The notes: generated by a model not told the origin, from the sequence alone. Numbered from the stretch's first letter, positions 1 to 10,091 are shown. The stretch: DNA of 64,000 nucleotides from Pseudomonadota bacterium (GCA_029558635.1 JAKQEE010000258.1:109052-173051); one strand, 5' to 3'. Program-made: numbers and translations.

Positions 1-189
1 CTCGACGAGAATGTTGCCGGCCTCAAAGAGCGTTATGGTGATAAAGTCGTGGCCCGCGTTTTCGATGGTAATGCTGAAATGGTCACCGAGATGGATGCTC
101 TGGTGGCTTACCTTCAGGTTCTCGGGACGATGGTCGAGTTTCCGGCTGCGGAAGCTGCAGATGACCAGACTTCGGACAAGCAGGAGTAG
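1..189 (+). CDS. ccoO: cbb3-type cytochrome c oxidase subunit II (CcoO), C-terminal end, truncated by window edge
   Basis: Frame 1 reads LDENVAGLKERYGDKVVARVFDGNAEMVTEMDALVAYLQVLGTMVEFP...stop at 189; directly followed by ccoQ/ccoP-like genes. Confidence 0.85.
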   Translation, partial: LDENVAGLKERYGDKVVARVFDGNAEMVTEMDALVAYLQVLGTMVEFPAAEAADDQTSDKQE

Positions 190-195
190 TTGGGC

Positions 196-360
196 GTGGA
201 GTGGCTATACGACCATGCGCCGGTGATCGGGCTGTTGTTCTTCGTCGCATTTTTTGCGGTGATGACAGTCTGGGTCTATCGGCCTAACGCAAAACAGAAA
301 TTTGAACATTTTGCAAATATCCCCTTTGAGGAGGACCGTAAGGAGGCCCGGGATGAGTGA
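196..360 (+). CDS. ccoQ: cbb3-type oxidase subunit CcoQ (short single-TM protein); GTG start (TTG at 190 also possible)
   Basis: VEWLYDHAPVIGLLFFVAFFAVMTVWVYRPNAKQKFEHFANIPFEEDRKEARDE; position between ccoO and ccoP. Confidence 0.75.
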   Translation: MEWLYDHAPVIGLLFFVAFFAVMTVWVYRPNAKQKFEHFANIPFEEDRKEARDE

Positions 361-1423
361 AGATCATAAAAAAGAAATTGACCAGATTTCAGGTGTCGAG
401 ACGACTGGACATGAATGGGACGGTCTGAAAGAACTCAATAATCCGGCTCCGCGCTGGTGGTTGATCGTCTGGATTGTTTGTACGATCTGGGCCGTTGGGT
501 ACTGGTTCGTTTATCCGGCATGGCCTACTGCGTGGCCTGGTTTCGGCAGTGGTGAAGAGGCGGAAAAAACCGGTTCTGTTACCCGTGTGACAACCGGTGC
601 TACGCAAGGGTCTGCGGGCTGGACGGAATATAAGCAACTTGAAGAGTCCCAAGCTCAGATTGTTGCTCGTCAGGCCGGATATCTTGAAAAATTCCAGGGC
701 GCTTCTTACGAGCAAATCGCCAACGATCCCGAGCTGTACAAGTTCGCGGTTGCCGGTGGTAACGCCTTGTTCAAAAACAACTGCTCCGTTTGTCACGGCG
801 CGGATGCGCAAGGGTCGAAAGGCTTCCCCAACCTGAGTGATGACGACTGGTTGTGGGGTGGCGATTTGGCTTCTATCGAGCAGACGGTTCGTTTCGGTAT
901 TCGTTCCGAGCATGATGAGACCCGTCAATCGGCGATGCCTTCTTTCGGTAAGGACGAATTGCTGGAAAAAGAAGAGGTCGATCAGGTTGTCGATTATGTT
1001 CTGTCCATGTCCAGTGAAGAAGGGCCTAAAGCTGACGCTCCGGGTGCTGAAATTTTTGCCAATAACTGTGCGTCCTGTCACGGCGAACAAGGTAAAGGCG
1101 GCCGCGATTTCGGCGCTCCGAACCTGACTGACCAGATCTGGCTCTATGGTGGCGAGAAAGAAGATGTGTATAATACTGTCTTCAATGCTCATGCCGGCGT
1201 GATGCCTTTCTGGGAAGGCAAACTTGATGAAAATGCAATTCGTCAGTTGACAATCTACGTTCACGGCCTAGGTGGTGGTGAGGGTGTTGGCGCCGCTGTC
1301 GAGGCTTCTGCGGAGGAGAGCGCTCCTACCCCTGAAGCTGCCCAACCTGCAGAAGGTGAAGGCGCTTCTACCGAGGAACCAGCCCCAGCAGAGGCGGAGA
1401 GTGATGGATCAGCCGCAGAATAA
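353..1423 (+). CDS. ccoP: cbb3-type cytochrome c oxidase subunit III (CcoP), di-haem, with long A/E/P-rich C-terminal tail
   Basis: Two CxxCH motifs (CSVCH, CASCH), N-terminal TM, MSEDHKKEIDQISGVETTGHEWDGLKELNNPAPRWW start. Confidence 0.93.
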   Translation: MSEDHKKEIDQISGVETTGHEWDGLKELNNPAPRWWLIVWIVCTIWAVGYWFVYPAWPTAWPGFGSGEEAEKTGSVTRVTTGATQGSAGWTEYKQLEESQAQIVARQAGYLEKFQGASYEQIANDPELYKFAVAGGNALFKNNCSVCHGADAQGSKGFPNLSDDDWLWGGDLASIEQTVRFGIRSEHDETRQSAMPSFGKDELLEKEEVDQVVDYVLSMSSEEGPKADAPGAEIFANNCASCHGEQGKGGRDFGAPNLTDQIWLYGGEKEDVYNTVFNAHAGVMPFWEGKLDENAIRQLTIYVHGLGGGEGVGAAVEASAEESAPTPEAAQPAEGEGASTEEPAPAEAESDGSAAE

Positions 1424-2858
1424 TAAAACATCTGAGAATGGCTCCGAAGCAGGAGCCATTCAGTATTTCGCCGCTCAGGAAAAAGTCTATCCCAAGGCTG
1501 TTTCCGGGCGGTTTCGTACTTTGAAATGGACGGCGATGATCGTGTGTCTCGCGATCTATTATCTGGCACCGTTTCTGCGCTGGACGCGCTCCGGTGATGT
1601 GCCCGATCAGGCGATTCTGATTGATTTGCCGTCGCGTCGTGCCTATTTCTTCATGATAGAAATCTGGCCGCAGGAAGTTTACTATCTGACCGGCATTCTG
1701 ATTTTGGCAGCCATTATGTTGTTCTTCGTCACCTCGCTCTTTGGGCGTGTGTGGTGCGGGTATTTTTGTTTCCAGACGGTATGGACCGATTTGTTTATGA
1801 AGGTCGAGCGTCTGATTCAGGGGGACCGTAATGCGCGGATGAAGCTTGATAAGACCCCGTTTTCGTTTGAAAGAATCTGGAAAAAAAGCCTTACCCATCT
1901 GGTCTGGCTGCTTATTGGATTTGTGACGGCAGGTTCGTTCGTTCTTTATTTCAATGATGCCCCGACGCTGATCAAGGATGCTCTTGGTTTCAATGTTTCG
2001 ACGACCGTTCTTGGGTTTGTCGGTGGCCTGACACTTTCCACCTATATTATGGCCGGATTTGCGCGTGAGCAGGTCTGTACCTATATGTGTCCATACGCCC
2101 GCTTCCAGTCAGCCATGTTTGACAAGGACACGTTGATTATAGGTTATGATAAAATCCGTGGCGAACCTCGTGGCAAGAGCAAGGGGGCTTCAACCCGCGA
2201 TCATTTGGGTGATTGCGTCGATTGTTCCTTGTGCGTTCAGGTCTGTCCGATGGGGATTGATATTCGCAACGGGTTGCAGATGGAGTGTATAGCCTGCGGG
2301 CTTTGTGTTGATGCGTGTGATAATGTGATGGACAAGGTCGGTTCGCCGCGCGGTCTGATCCGTTACGATATTGAACGCGGTCTGGAAGGAGCTGCGGAAG
2401 AGGATCACAATCTGACGCGCCATTTGCTGCGTCCGCGGACGATCTATTACACGGTGTTGTTGTCGGTGGTCTGTTTGGCCATGCTTGTCTCGTTGCTGAT
2501 GCGTCCGGTTCTTGATGTTCATGCGATCCATGACCGCAACCCGCTGTTTGTCAAACTTTCTGACGGCAGCATTCGTAACGGCTATGAGATCAAGATCCTC
2601 AACAAAACCTATGACGAAAGACATTTCACCCTGTCGGTTTCCGGAATCGAAGGGGCCAAATTGTCTTTGCAAGCTGCGGACGGGTCGACCATTGATAACC
2701 TGAAAGTCGAGCCGGATTCAGTTGGGCATTTCCGTGTTTTTGTCACTGCTCCACGCAAGCATGCCGTAACGGGAGATATCACTTTCCGCGCTGTCGATAA
2801 CGAGGATGGAACGGTTGATGAAATTGGATCGGTCTTCATGACCAAGATGGATCGGTAG
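1404..2858 (+). CDS. ccoG: Cytochrome c oxidase accessory protein CcoG/FixG (polyferredoxin-like)
   Basis: CVDCSLCVQVCPMGIDIRNGLQMECIACGLCVDAC double 4Fe-4S motif, multiple TM; start MDQPQNNK overlaps the ccoP end. Confidence 0.92.
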   Translation: MDQPQNNKTSENGSEAGAIQYFAAQEKVYPKAVSGRFRTLKWTAMIVCLAIYYLAPFLRWTRSGDVPDQAILIDLPSRRAYFFMIEIWPQEVYYLTGILILAAIMLFFVTSLFGRVWCGYFCFQTVWTDLFMKVERLIQGDRNARMKLDKTPFSFERIWKKSLTHLVWLLIGFVTAGSFVLYFNDAPTLIKDALGFNVSTTVLGFVGGLTLSTYIMAGFAREQVCTYMCPYARFQSAMFDKDTLIIGYDKIRGEPRGKSKGASTRDHLGDCVDCSLCVQVCPMGIDIRNGLQMECIACGLCVDACDNVMDKVGSPRGLIRYDIERGLEGAAEEDHNLTRHLLRPRTIYYTVLLSVVCLAMLVSLLMRPVLDVHAIHDRNPLFVKLSDGSIRNGYEIKILNKTYDERHFTLSVSGIEGAKLSLQAADGSTIDNLKVEPDSVGHFRVFVTAPRKHAVTGDITFRAVDNEDGTVDEIGSVFMTKMDR

Positions 2859-2863
2859 TTATA

Positions 2864-3346
2864 ATGAGTGTCGCTCTTCCCAAGCCTCTGACCGGAAAAC
2901 GGGTCCTTCTCTATATGATCCTGTTTTTTGGCGTTGTTATGGCGGTTAACGGCTACATGATTTTCGTGGCCTTAAAACACCACCCGGGTGTTGTCACCGA
3001 ACATAATTACGAACGGGGCATTGCTTATGATGAAACTCTGGCTCAGGCCGAGTTCCAGAAGAAGCTGGGGTGGGCGACTTCGTTCTCGATTTCCGGAGAT
3101 CAATCCGAAATGGTTTATGTGATCCGCGACACAGACGGCAAAGTCCTCGAGGGCAAGTCTGTCAGTGTGCGCATGGTGCGTCCGGTACAGGCCGGTTATG
3201 ATTTCGAGGTGAAGCTTGAGGGAGCCTCTGACGGGCGTTATCACGCTCCGTTTAAGGCCCCATTGCGCGGCGCGTGGGATGCTCATATCACTGTCCGATG
3301 GGACGGGGGCGTATACTATGATAACGTTCCTGTTGTGCTGGACTAG
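2864..3346 (+). CDS. fixH: FixH family protein
   Basis: One N-terminal TM, LPKPLTGKRVLLYMILFFGVVMAVNGYMIFVALKHHPGVVTEHNYERGI; between ccoG and the copper ATPase. Confidence 0.85.
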   Translation: MSVALPKPLTGKRVLLYMILFFGVVMAVNGYMIFVALKHHPGVVTEHNYERGIAYDETLAQAEFQKKLGWATSFSISGDQSEMVYVIRDTDGKVLEGKSVSVRMVRPVQAGYDFEVKLEGASDGRYHAPFKAPLRGAWDAHITVRWDGGVYYDNVPVVLD

Positions 3347-3377
3347 TTTTGATCTTCTTTAGTCAGGGTTGGGGTTC

Positions 3378-5564
3378 ATGTCCGTCGTTGCCGAAACAGG
3401 ACCGGATTTTGCCGCTTATGCGGAAGTGACCGAGACGGGACATTTGTCCGAGACGTTTCTGGTCGAGGGTGTTCATTGCGCGGCGTGTATCCAGAAAGTC
3501 GAATCCGCTTTGCAGGCTCAACCGTTTGTGAGTTATGCACGGCTTAATTTTTCCACGAAAAGATTGCGTGTCGAATGGGACGGTCCGCTGGACCGCGTTC
3601 ATGATATTGTCGGGGCGATCCGCGCTCAAGGCTACGGAGTGCAGCCTTATGATCCCAAAGCGGTGCAGGCCGAAAGCGACGAGGAGGAGCGATTCCTTCA
3701 ATTGTCATTGGGTGTGGCGGCGTTTGCGGCGGGAAATATCATGATGATATCCGTTGGGTTGTGGGCCAGCACAATAGAGGCGATGGGGGTTGGCACGCGC
3801 GATCTATTGCACTGGATTTCGGCGTTGATTGCCATTCCGGCGGTGGCCTATGCGGGGAGGCCTTTCTTTCGTTCGGCGTGGTCGGTTTTAAAACATGGCA
3901 AGACCAATATGGATGTGCCGATTTCCATTGGTGTGATCGGAGCGGTATTGGTTAGTATCTGGCAAACGCTTCACAGTGGTGAGGATGCCTATTTCGACTC
4001 TGCTGTGATGCTGCTCTTTTTCCTGCTGATCGGGAGGTATCTTGATTTTCGGGCGCGGCGCAGGGCACGCGGGGCAGCGTCCGATCTGCTGGCGATGATG
4101 TCGGGAACGGCGGTGGTGTTGAGTGAAGACGGATCGCAGAAATCTGTTCCCATTCGCGACCTCAAAGAGGGAATGAAAGTTCTGGTTCCGATGGGACTGC
4201 GCATTCCGGCTGATTCACGCGTTCTGTCAGGAGAGTCAGAGATTGATACGTCGCTGGTGACAGGGGAAACCTTGCCACGCGGCGTGAAAGAAGGAGACAC
4301 GGTATTTGCCGGAACGATCAATTTGTCGGCGCCGTTGACGTTAATGGTTACCTCGGCGGCCAAGGATTCTTTGCTCTCTGATATTGTGCGACTGATGGAA
4401 AAGGCCGAGCAGGGGCAGGCGAAATATGTTCGTCTGGCCGACCGCGCGGCACGGCTTTATACGCCGTTTGTGCATACGCTGGCGGCGCTCACTTTTTTTG
4501 GTTGGTGGCTGGGGGTTGGGATTGACGGGGCTCATGCGGTTCTGATTGCTGTGACGGTTCTTATTATTACTTGTCCCTGTGCGTTGGGGTTGGCTGTTCC
4601 GGTGGTGCAGGTGTTGGCGACAGGGAGGCTCATGAAGCGGCAAATTTTGGTCAAGGCAGGAGATGCGTTTGAGCGTTTGGCCGGCATTGATACGGTGCTT
4701 CTGGACAAGACGGGGACGTTGACATTGGGCAAGCCTGCGCTGGTCAATGGTGATGAAATTTCTACGCAGCAATTTCAATTGGCGGCGTCTTTGGCGGTGC
4801 ATTCTCATCATCCGCTGTCCAAGGCTTTGGCTGCTTCATGGGCGGGAGATGTTTTATCTGTTTTCGATGTGAAGGAGCTGCCAGGCAAAGGCATTGAGGC
4901 GACGTGGAGCGGTAAAATTGTGCGCTTGGGATCGGCGGCGTGGTGTGGGAATCCATCACAATCGCATCATGATATGCAGGAAATCTGGTTGCAGGTGGAT
5001 GATACTGCGCTCGCGTGCTTTATGTTCCGTGACCAGTTGCGTGTTGATACAAAGGAGACGATTGGGAAATTGAAAGAGCTGGGTTTGAAACCTGTTTTAT
5101 TGTCTGGCGACCGTGTCGAAGTTGCCGAATCTGTTGCACGGGAACTGGGGATTGATGATGTCGCGGGCGGGTTGTCGCCTGTTGGTAAGTACCAGCGCAT
5201 GGAGGCTTTGAAAGCGGCAGGGCATAAGGTTCTGATGGTGGGGGACGGGCTCAACGATGCGCCGACGATTGCGGGGGCGGATGTGTCGATTTCGCCGTCC
5301 TCGGCGATTGATATGGCGCAGAATGCCGCCGATATCGTCTTTATGGGCGATAAGCTGGGGGCAATTGTCGAGGTTTACCGGACTTCGGTATTTGCGCAAA
5401 AACTGGTCAAAGAAAATTTTGCATTGGCCATTCTTTATAATATCATTGCAGTGCCGCTGGCGGTGGCGGGATTGGTTACGCCTTTGATTGCGGCCATTGC
5501 CATGTCGGGGTCGTCTTTGGTGGTGATTGCCAATTCTTTCCGCCTCAGCCGGATGAAGGGATAA
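3378..5564 (+). CDS. ccoI: Heavy-metal translocating P-type ATPase (CcoI/FixI type)
   Basis: CAAC metal-binding motif, TGE, CPC (ITCPCALGLAVP), DKTGTLT, GDGLNDAPT motifs; locus context. Confidence 0.93.
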   Translation: MSVVAETGPDFAAYAEVTETGHLSETFLVEGVHCAACIQKVESALQAQPFVSYARLNFSTKRLRVEWDGPLDRVHDIVGAIRAQGYGVQPYDPKAVQAESDEEERFLQLSLGVAAFAAGNIMMISVGLWASTIEAMGVGTRDLLHWISALIAIPAVAYAGRPFFRSAWSVLKHGKTNMDVPISIGVIGAVLVSIWQTLHSGEDAYFDSAVMLLFFLLIGRYLDFRARRRARGAASDLLAMMSGTAVVLSEDGSQKSVPIRDLKEGMKVLVPMGLRIPADSRVLSGESEIDTSLVTGETLPRGVKEGDTVFAGTINLSAPLTLMVTSAAKDSLLSDIVRLMEKAEQGQAKYVRLADRAARLYTPFVHTLAALTFFGWWLGVGIDGAHAVLIAVTVLIITCPCALGLAVPVVQVLATGRLMKRQILVKAGDAFERLAGIDTVLLDKTGTLTLGKPALVNGDEISTQQFQLAASLAVHSHHPLSKALAASWAGDVLSVFDVKELPGKGIEATWSGKIVRLGSAAWCGNPSQSHHDMQEIWLQVDDTALACFMFRDQLRVDTKETIGKLKELGLKPVLLSGDRVEVAESVARELGIDDVAGGLSPVGKYQRMEALKAAGHKVLMVGDGLNDAPTIAGADVSISPSSAIDMAQNAADIVFMGDKLGAIVEVYRTSVFAQKLVKENFALAILYNIIAVPLAVAGLVTPLIAAIAMSGSSLVVIANSFRLSRMKG

Positions 5565-5567
5565 AAT

Positions 5568-5768
5568 ATGAGTGTGCTTGCGTTTCTAATTCCGTTGGCG
5601 CTGGTTTTGGGCGGATGCGGGTTGGCGTTCTTTATCTGGACGATCCGTACGGGTCAGTATGAAGACCTTGAGGGAGCGGCGCACCGTATTCTGATCGACG
5701 ACGATTTTCCTTTGTCCGACGAGCCGGAAAAAAAAGAGGACTCTAAAGCTTCGAAAGCTTCGCTTTAA
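5568..5768 (+). CDS. ccoS: cbb3-type oxidase assembly protein CcoS
   Basis: MSVLAFLIPLALVLGGCGLAFFIWTIRTGQYEDLEGAAHRILIDDD; follows the P-type ATPase. Confidence 0.9.
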   Translation: MSVLAFLIPLALVLGGCGLAFFIWTIRTGQYEDLEGAAHRILIDDDFPLSDEPEKKEDSKASKASL

Positions 5769-6300
5769 GTTCTTCACCTGTCCAATCCGTATCTCCGACA
5801 ATCTTTTCCGCCATCCGGCCTTTGCGGTCGATCAGGATAGTTTCCGGCAATTTGTAAGTCTGGAACAAATCTTCGGTGATTTTTTTGCCCTCATCGCGGC
5901 TGATGATGATGTTCGATGATTTCAGTTTTTCTTTGATGGCGTCCGGTTGCTTTGCCAGAAAGTTTTCGATTTTGTCTTTGTCAATGTCGTTCGAGAGTGC
6001 AATCAGAATCAGATCATCACGACTGGCGGCCAGTTCGACCAGTTTGGGGAATTCAACGACGCAGGGTGCGCACCATGAAGCCCAGAAATTGAGCAGGACG
6101 ATTTTGCCCTTGAAATCGGATATTTTATAGGTATTGCCATCGAGCGCAGTGATATCGAAGACCGGAAGGGGCGCACGGTTATCTTGCGTGGATTGTTGTG
6201 CGGCCTGTTGTGCGGGCGGGCCGGAATCATCAAGCCAGATCGTGAGCAAGAATCCCGCAACAATCGCCAGAGCTAGAACGATCAGATTAAGCTGTTTCAT
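5743..6300 (-). CDS. TlpA/ResA-like thiol-disulfide oxidoreductase
   Basis: Thioredoxin-like WASWCAPCVVEFPKLVELA; N-terminal signal/TM; overlaps the upstream CcsA gene start. Confidence 0.88.
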   Translation of the reverse strand: MKQLNLIVLALAIVAGFLLTIWLDDSGPPAQQAAQQSTQDNRAPLPVFDITALDGNTYKISDFKGKIVLLNFWASWCAPCVVEFPKLVELAASRDDLILIALSNDIDKDKIENFLAKQPDAIKEKLKSSNIIISRDEGKKITEDLFQTYKLPETILIDRKGRMAEKIVGDTDWTGEELKAKLSKL

Positions 6301-8155
6301 GTGATGCTTCTTTTTGTGAAATGCGGAACGACAACGCGCCGATCAACATCAACTCAAATAAAGCGAAAGCGCCTAGCCCCCAGAACAGGCCTTCGATAAA
6401 GCCGTAGGAGTGGAGACCGACGCCGAGCAAATTCACGCCGATCCAGGCAATGCCCACAATAACAGAGACGAAGGCCAGTCCGGCGGTTTGGACGAGCGGG
6501 GAGATTTGTCCCGCGACCTTGCCGTGGATAATCCAAATAAGCCAAAGTGTAATCAGGAGTGCGCCGTTTTCTTTCGGGTCCCATCCCCAGAAGCGTCCCC
6601 ATGATTGATCCGCCCAGACACCGCCCAGAATGGTTCCGGTGGCGGTGAAGAGAAGGGCAGTCAGGGCCAGTGTGCCCAAGCTGTGGCGCATGGATTTCAG
6701 GGTTTCGTTATCGGTTTTTCCGGTGGCTTCGCCGATCAGGATCATGTGGGCCAGAACGGAAGTCACAAGGCACCAGCCATAGCCGATAGTGATGCATAAA
6801 ACGTGTGTGGTAAGCCAGAACCTGGTGTTGAGAACGGCGGTCAGGACTTTCATCGTGTCGCCTTCGTCGGCCATTGACAGCCCCAGAAGGCCGATGCCCG
6901 TCCCCATCAAGCCCGCGCAGAGGAGACCGATGTGGTTCTTGAGTTTGCGTTCAAACAGGATAGCAAAGAGCGGTGCGACAAGCCCGACAAAGAGGATCGA
7001 TTCGTAGAGCGTTCCAACGGGGGGGCGATCGAGCAGAATAATCCGTGCGGCGAGGCCACCGCCTTGCAGCACGATTGCGACCAGCATTGAGATGGCAGAG
7101 AATTTGATCAACCAGCCACTGCGGCCCAAACTGAGAGCCAGCAGGGTGAAAAGGAACGAAACGGCGAAGAAAATCAGAGCGGATTGGAAGGGCCCAATCT
7201 GGTTATAGAGCAGCTCAAGCGAAAGTGTGCCGGGAGCAAGGTAGGAGAGTTCGAGGCTCGCCGATGACCATTCCTGCGGTTTGTTCAATTGCCATGCCAT
7301 TGCAAGGTCTTGCCAGAGTTTCAGATATTCCGCCGATCTGGGAGAGCCTTTGCCGGAAGAGATCATATCCCACGGGGCGATCCATTCGCCGGATTTTTTA
7401 TCCCAGTCATTCGGGATCACGCGGAAGAGCGTGTTGTTCTGGGCGGCTTGTTCGATAGTTTTGATTTGCCAGCCGAGGACAGCGGTTTGTTGCTCGAAGG
7501 GAGTGTACCGCGTCGGGTTTTCGCCTTTCTTTTTGATGATAGCGAGAATTTGTTGTTCCAATTGGGTGTCGATTTTTTTGAGGGATAGGTAGGTTGCCGG
7601 TTCACCTGCCGTCATATCCAGCTTTTCCTGCCATTCGGAGGGGATAGAGACGTTCAGGGGCAGAAGGAGAGAGAAGCTGCGCAGGAGCTGGGTGTATTCC
7701 AGCGCATTTTCGTGAAGGGTCAGGAGGGCTTTTTGTTCGCCGGAGAGGGTTTTGGCATCTTTGCCCATCAGCTGTTCGACGGTCGGGAAGGTTTTTTCCA
7801 AGCCCGTCGTCAGTTCAGTGAAAGCGTAGAGAGGCTTTTTGCGCTCTTCCAATCCCAGCAGGTGACGGACATTGCCGTTTTCGATTTTGAAAATATTCTG
7901 TCTGACAGAAGCGACCGGATCGAAGATCGTTTCGGCCAGCCAGTTGACGGCGGATTGCCCTTCGAATGTGCTTTTGCCCGAAAAGCGGATCAACTCGTTG
8001 CGGGCGAAGGTGTCGAGCGGCTTTATGCGGCCGTCGTGCAGAATAGGGATTTGCGCAAAGGCGGATAGGTCGATGTCTTCGGATTTTGCAAAGGCGGTTC
8101 CTGCAAAACAGAAAAGGACCAGAAAAAGTGAATGCAGAAAAAGGCGGATGGTCAT
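6287..8155 (-). CDS. CcsA/ResC-type cytochrome c biogenesis protein with long N-terminal extension
   Basis: WGWDPKENGALLITLWLIWIIH (WWD-like tryptophan-rich motif of the CcsA/CcmF family); many TM; N-terminal PILHDGRIKPLDTFARNELIRFSG. Confidence 0.85.
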   Translation of the reverse strand: MTIRLFLHSLFLVLFCFAGTAFAKSEDIDLSAFAQIPILHDGRIKPLDTFARNELIRFSGKSTFEGQSAVNWLAETIFDPVASVRQNIFKIENGNVRHLLGLEERKKPLYAFTELTTGLEKTFPTVEQLMGKDAKTLSGEQKALLTLHENALEYTQLLRSFSLLLPLNVSIPSEWQEKLDMTAGEPATYLSLKKIDTQLEQQILAIIKKKGENPTRYTPFEQQTAVLGWQIKTIEQAAQNNTLFRVIPNDWDKKSGEWIAPWDMISSGKGSPRSAEYLKLWQDLAMAWQLNKPQEWSSASLELSYLAPGTLSLELLYNQIGPFQSALIFFAVSFLFTLLALSLGRSGWLIKFSAISMLVAIVLQGGGLAARIILLDRPPVGTLYESILFVGLVAPLFAILFERKLKNHIGLLCAGLMGTGIGLLGLSMADEGDTMKVLTAVLNTRFWLTTHVLCITIGYGWCLVTSVLAHMILIGEATGKTDNETLKSMRHSLGTLALTALLFTATGTILGGVWADQSWGRFWGWDPKENGALLITLWLIWIIHGKVAGQISPLVQTAGLAFVSVIVGIAWIGVNLLGVGLHSYGFIEGLFWGLGAFALFELMLIGALSFRISQKEASHETA

Positions 8156-9306
8156 TTTGCTGCGTTCTCCCGTTTAGCTGTGTTGCGGATGCGGATAATC
8201 AGATGGATGATAAGCCCCAGCGCTATGATGATGCTCGCCAGGTAAGGGAAGATGCGGCCTTTGTTCTCGACCACGGTCAGGATGGTGTAGGGCTTTTCAC
8301 CGCTGAGATCGAATGAGGATTGATAGAGCGTCAGGCCGCGGTAGCGCAACGGTTCATTCATTTCGATGGTGGCGGGGAAGCTCACGTTTCTCTCTTTATC
8401 CTCGACGACGATTTTCGAAGAGAAGGCGCTTGCCATTTCCGTTCCGGGATGGAGGGTACGAGTGAATTCTTCCAGAGAGACCGAGAACGGAATCGGGCGT
8501 TTTGCGCGCTCGATGGTGATTTTGTAATCTTTGCCGTCTACTGAAATGACCGGAGGTTTGGGGAAGCCGTCGAAGGTCAGGCGTTTTAGCTTGGTTCCGT
8601 CTTTTTCGAAGACCGAAAACTCTACACCCGTCATGTTCTTCTCATCCTGCGGGTCGGCTTCGGCCTTGTTCAACATCATAAATTTGCCGGGGCGTTCCCA
8701 TCCGTCTTGCAGGTTTTCAGGGCGGCGGGAAATTGCGCAGTTGAAGCAATATTTATCGACGGTGAGATCAAAGGGGAGATCATTTGTTGCAGCAATTTTG
8801 TAGCCGTCTTTTAATTGTTCATGCGGGACGGCCACCAGAACTTTATCGGCTTCACGAACGACCAGATTGCGTTCGTGGTAATCTTCGACGTAGGAGTTGC
8901 TTTCGCCTTGGGGAATGATCAGAAACCCTTCCTTCGAGGTGACGGCGGTCATAACACCGCCAAAGACCAGAACGATCACGCCGAAGTGCGAAAGAATGGT
9001 TCCCAGCTTGGCCCACGACCAGTCGCTTTTGAAGATGAATTTGCACAAAAGGTTGATGAGGAAGATGCCCATCAGGGTCAGCCCGCCCGGAAAGGGAACG
9101 GGGCCGATCATGACCAGCCATGATCCGAAAAACTTTTCCTGTGCGGCGTAAAGGCCAATGGTTTTCTGGGCGATGGTGCCTACAATCAGGAGTGCCATCA
9201 TAAAGGGCAGCAGCCAGAAGAGAATATCGGGTCTGGCCAGACGGTTTCCAAATCTGGTAAGGGGGATAAATAAGCTCATGGGGCTTTGTTTACCCCAATT
9301 TTCCAT
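8152..9306 (-). CDS. ResB/Ccs1-like cytochrome c biogenesis protein
   Basis: ResB-like TM layout (GTIAQKTIGLYAAQEKFF..., LCKFIFKSDWSWAKLGTILSHFGVIVLVFGG); overlaps the CcsA gene start by 4 bp. Confidence 0.82.
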   Translation of the reverse strand: MENWGKQSPMSLFIPLTRFGNRLARPDILFWLLPFMMALLIVGTIAQKTIGLYAAQEKFFGSWLVMIGPVPFPGGLTLMGIFLINLLCKFIFKSDWSWAKLGTILSHFGVIVLVFGGVMTAVTSKEGFLIIPQGESNSYVEDYHERNLVVREADKVLVAVPHEQLKDGYKIAATNDLPFDLTVDKYCFNCAISRRPENLQDGWERPGKFMMLNKAEADPQDEKNMTGVEFSVFEKDGTKLKRLTFDGFPKPPVISVDGKDYKITIERAKRPIPFSVSLEEFTRTLHPGTEMASAFSSKIVVEDKERNVSFPATIEMNEPLRYRGLTLYQSSFDLSGEKPYTILTVVENKGRIFPYLASIIIALGLIIHLIIRIRNTAKRENAAK

Positions 9307-9321
9307 GAGCTTAAAGCGGTT

Positions 9322-9993
9322 TTATCGGCTCTCGTAAACCGGGGCCGGGGCGTTGGTGATTCCGGTTGTCGGTTGGGTCGTATATCCGGGGAGGCGGGAA
9401 TATTCCAGTTTTTCATGCGGAAAAATGCCTATTGTGTGCGATTTGCCCAGTTCGCTACCGTCAGCGGACATGAGTCTGGCGCACAACATATAGGCATCTT
9501 TTATGTTTGCAGTTCCGATATACTCAAAACCTTCCATTTTCTTGGCCCGTTCTATGATTTCAGGCTTGGATAGCGGTTCGACATTCAGTTTCATGGTCAA
9601 ACCGATCCCTTTGGTGGTTGTCAGGGTCATGTTTTTTTGCATCAAGGCCTGACGGGTGTAATGGTCGAGGGCCAAATCCTGATTGGTGACGGGGGCTACG
9701 GTTTCAACGTTGATCGGACTTCCGTCCGAGGGGAGGACGGCAGACAGGCCGTCGATCAATTCAAAGGTCGCGCCTTGCCATGCCGCGGTGCTGGCGGCCA
9801 GTTTTTCCGTATCTTTGATTTCAGCCTCTTTCAGCCATGGCGAAGAGGGGGCCGGAGAAGACAAAGGGGTGTTGTCCTGATAGGTGTAGCCTTTGGGCAT
9901 CCATTGATTTGGGCCTTGCGGGGCGCAGGCGGTGAGGGAGAGCGCCACAACAGATACAGTCAAAGAAAGGGTTGTGTTAATACGGAAAATCAT
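9322..9993 (-). CDS. Hypothetical lipoprotein
   Basis: Signal peptide with lipobox-like LSLTAC; no family recognised. Confidence 0.65.
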   Translation of the reverse strand: MIFRINTTLSLTVSVVALSLTACAPQGPNQWMPKGYTYQDNTPLSSPAPSSPWLKEAEIKDTEKLAASTAAWQGATFELIDGLSAVLPSDGSPINVETVAPVTNQDLALDHYTRQALMQKNMTLTTTKGIGLTMKLNVEPLSKPEIIERAKKMEGFEYIGTANIKDAYMLCARLMSADGSELGKSHTIGIFPHEKLEYSRLPGYTTQPTTGITNAPAPVYESR

Positions 9994-10091
9994 ATATATC
10001 CTCAGTTTTTAAAAGAGGGGCGAAAAGACATGGCGAGTTTATCAGGTCTTTGCTCCCCCGCAAAGAGATATGATGGGGTGTCCGGCAATTA

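Noticed and set aside
389-1264. 291-aa minus-strand ORF
   Set aside because: Antisense to ccoP, which has clear CxxCH motifs; a shadow ORF without recognisable features
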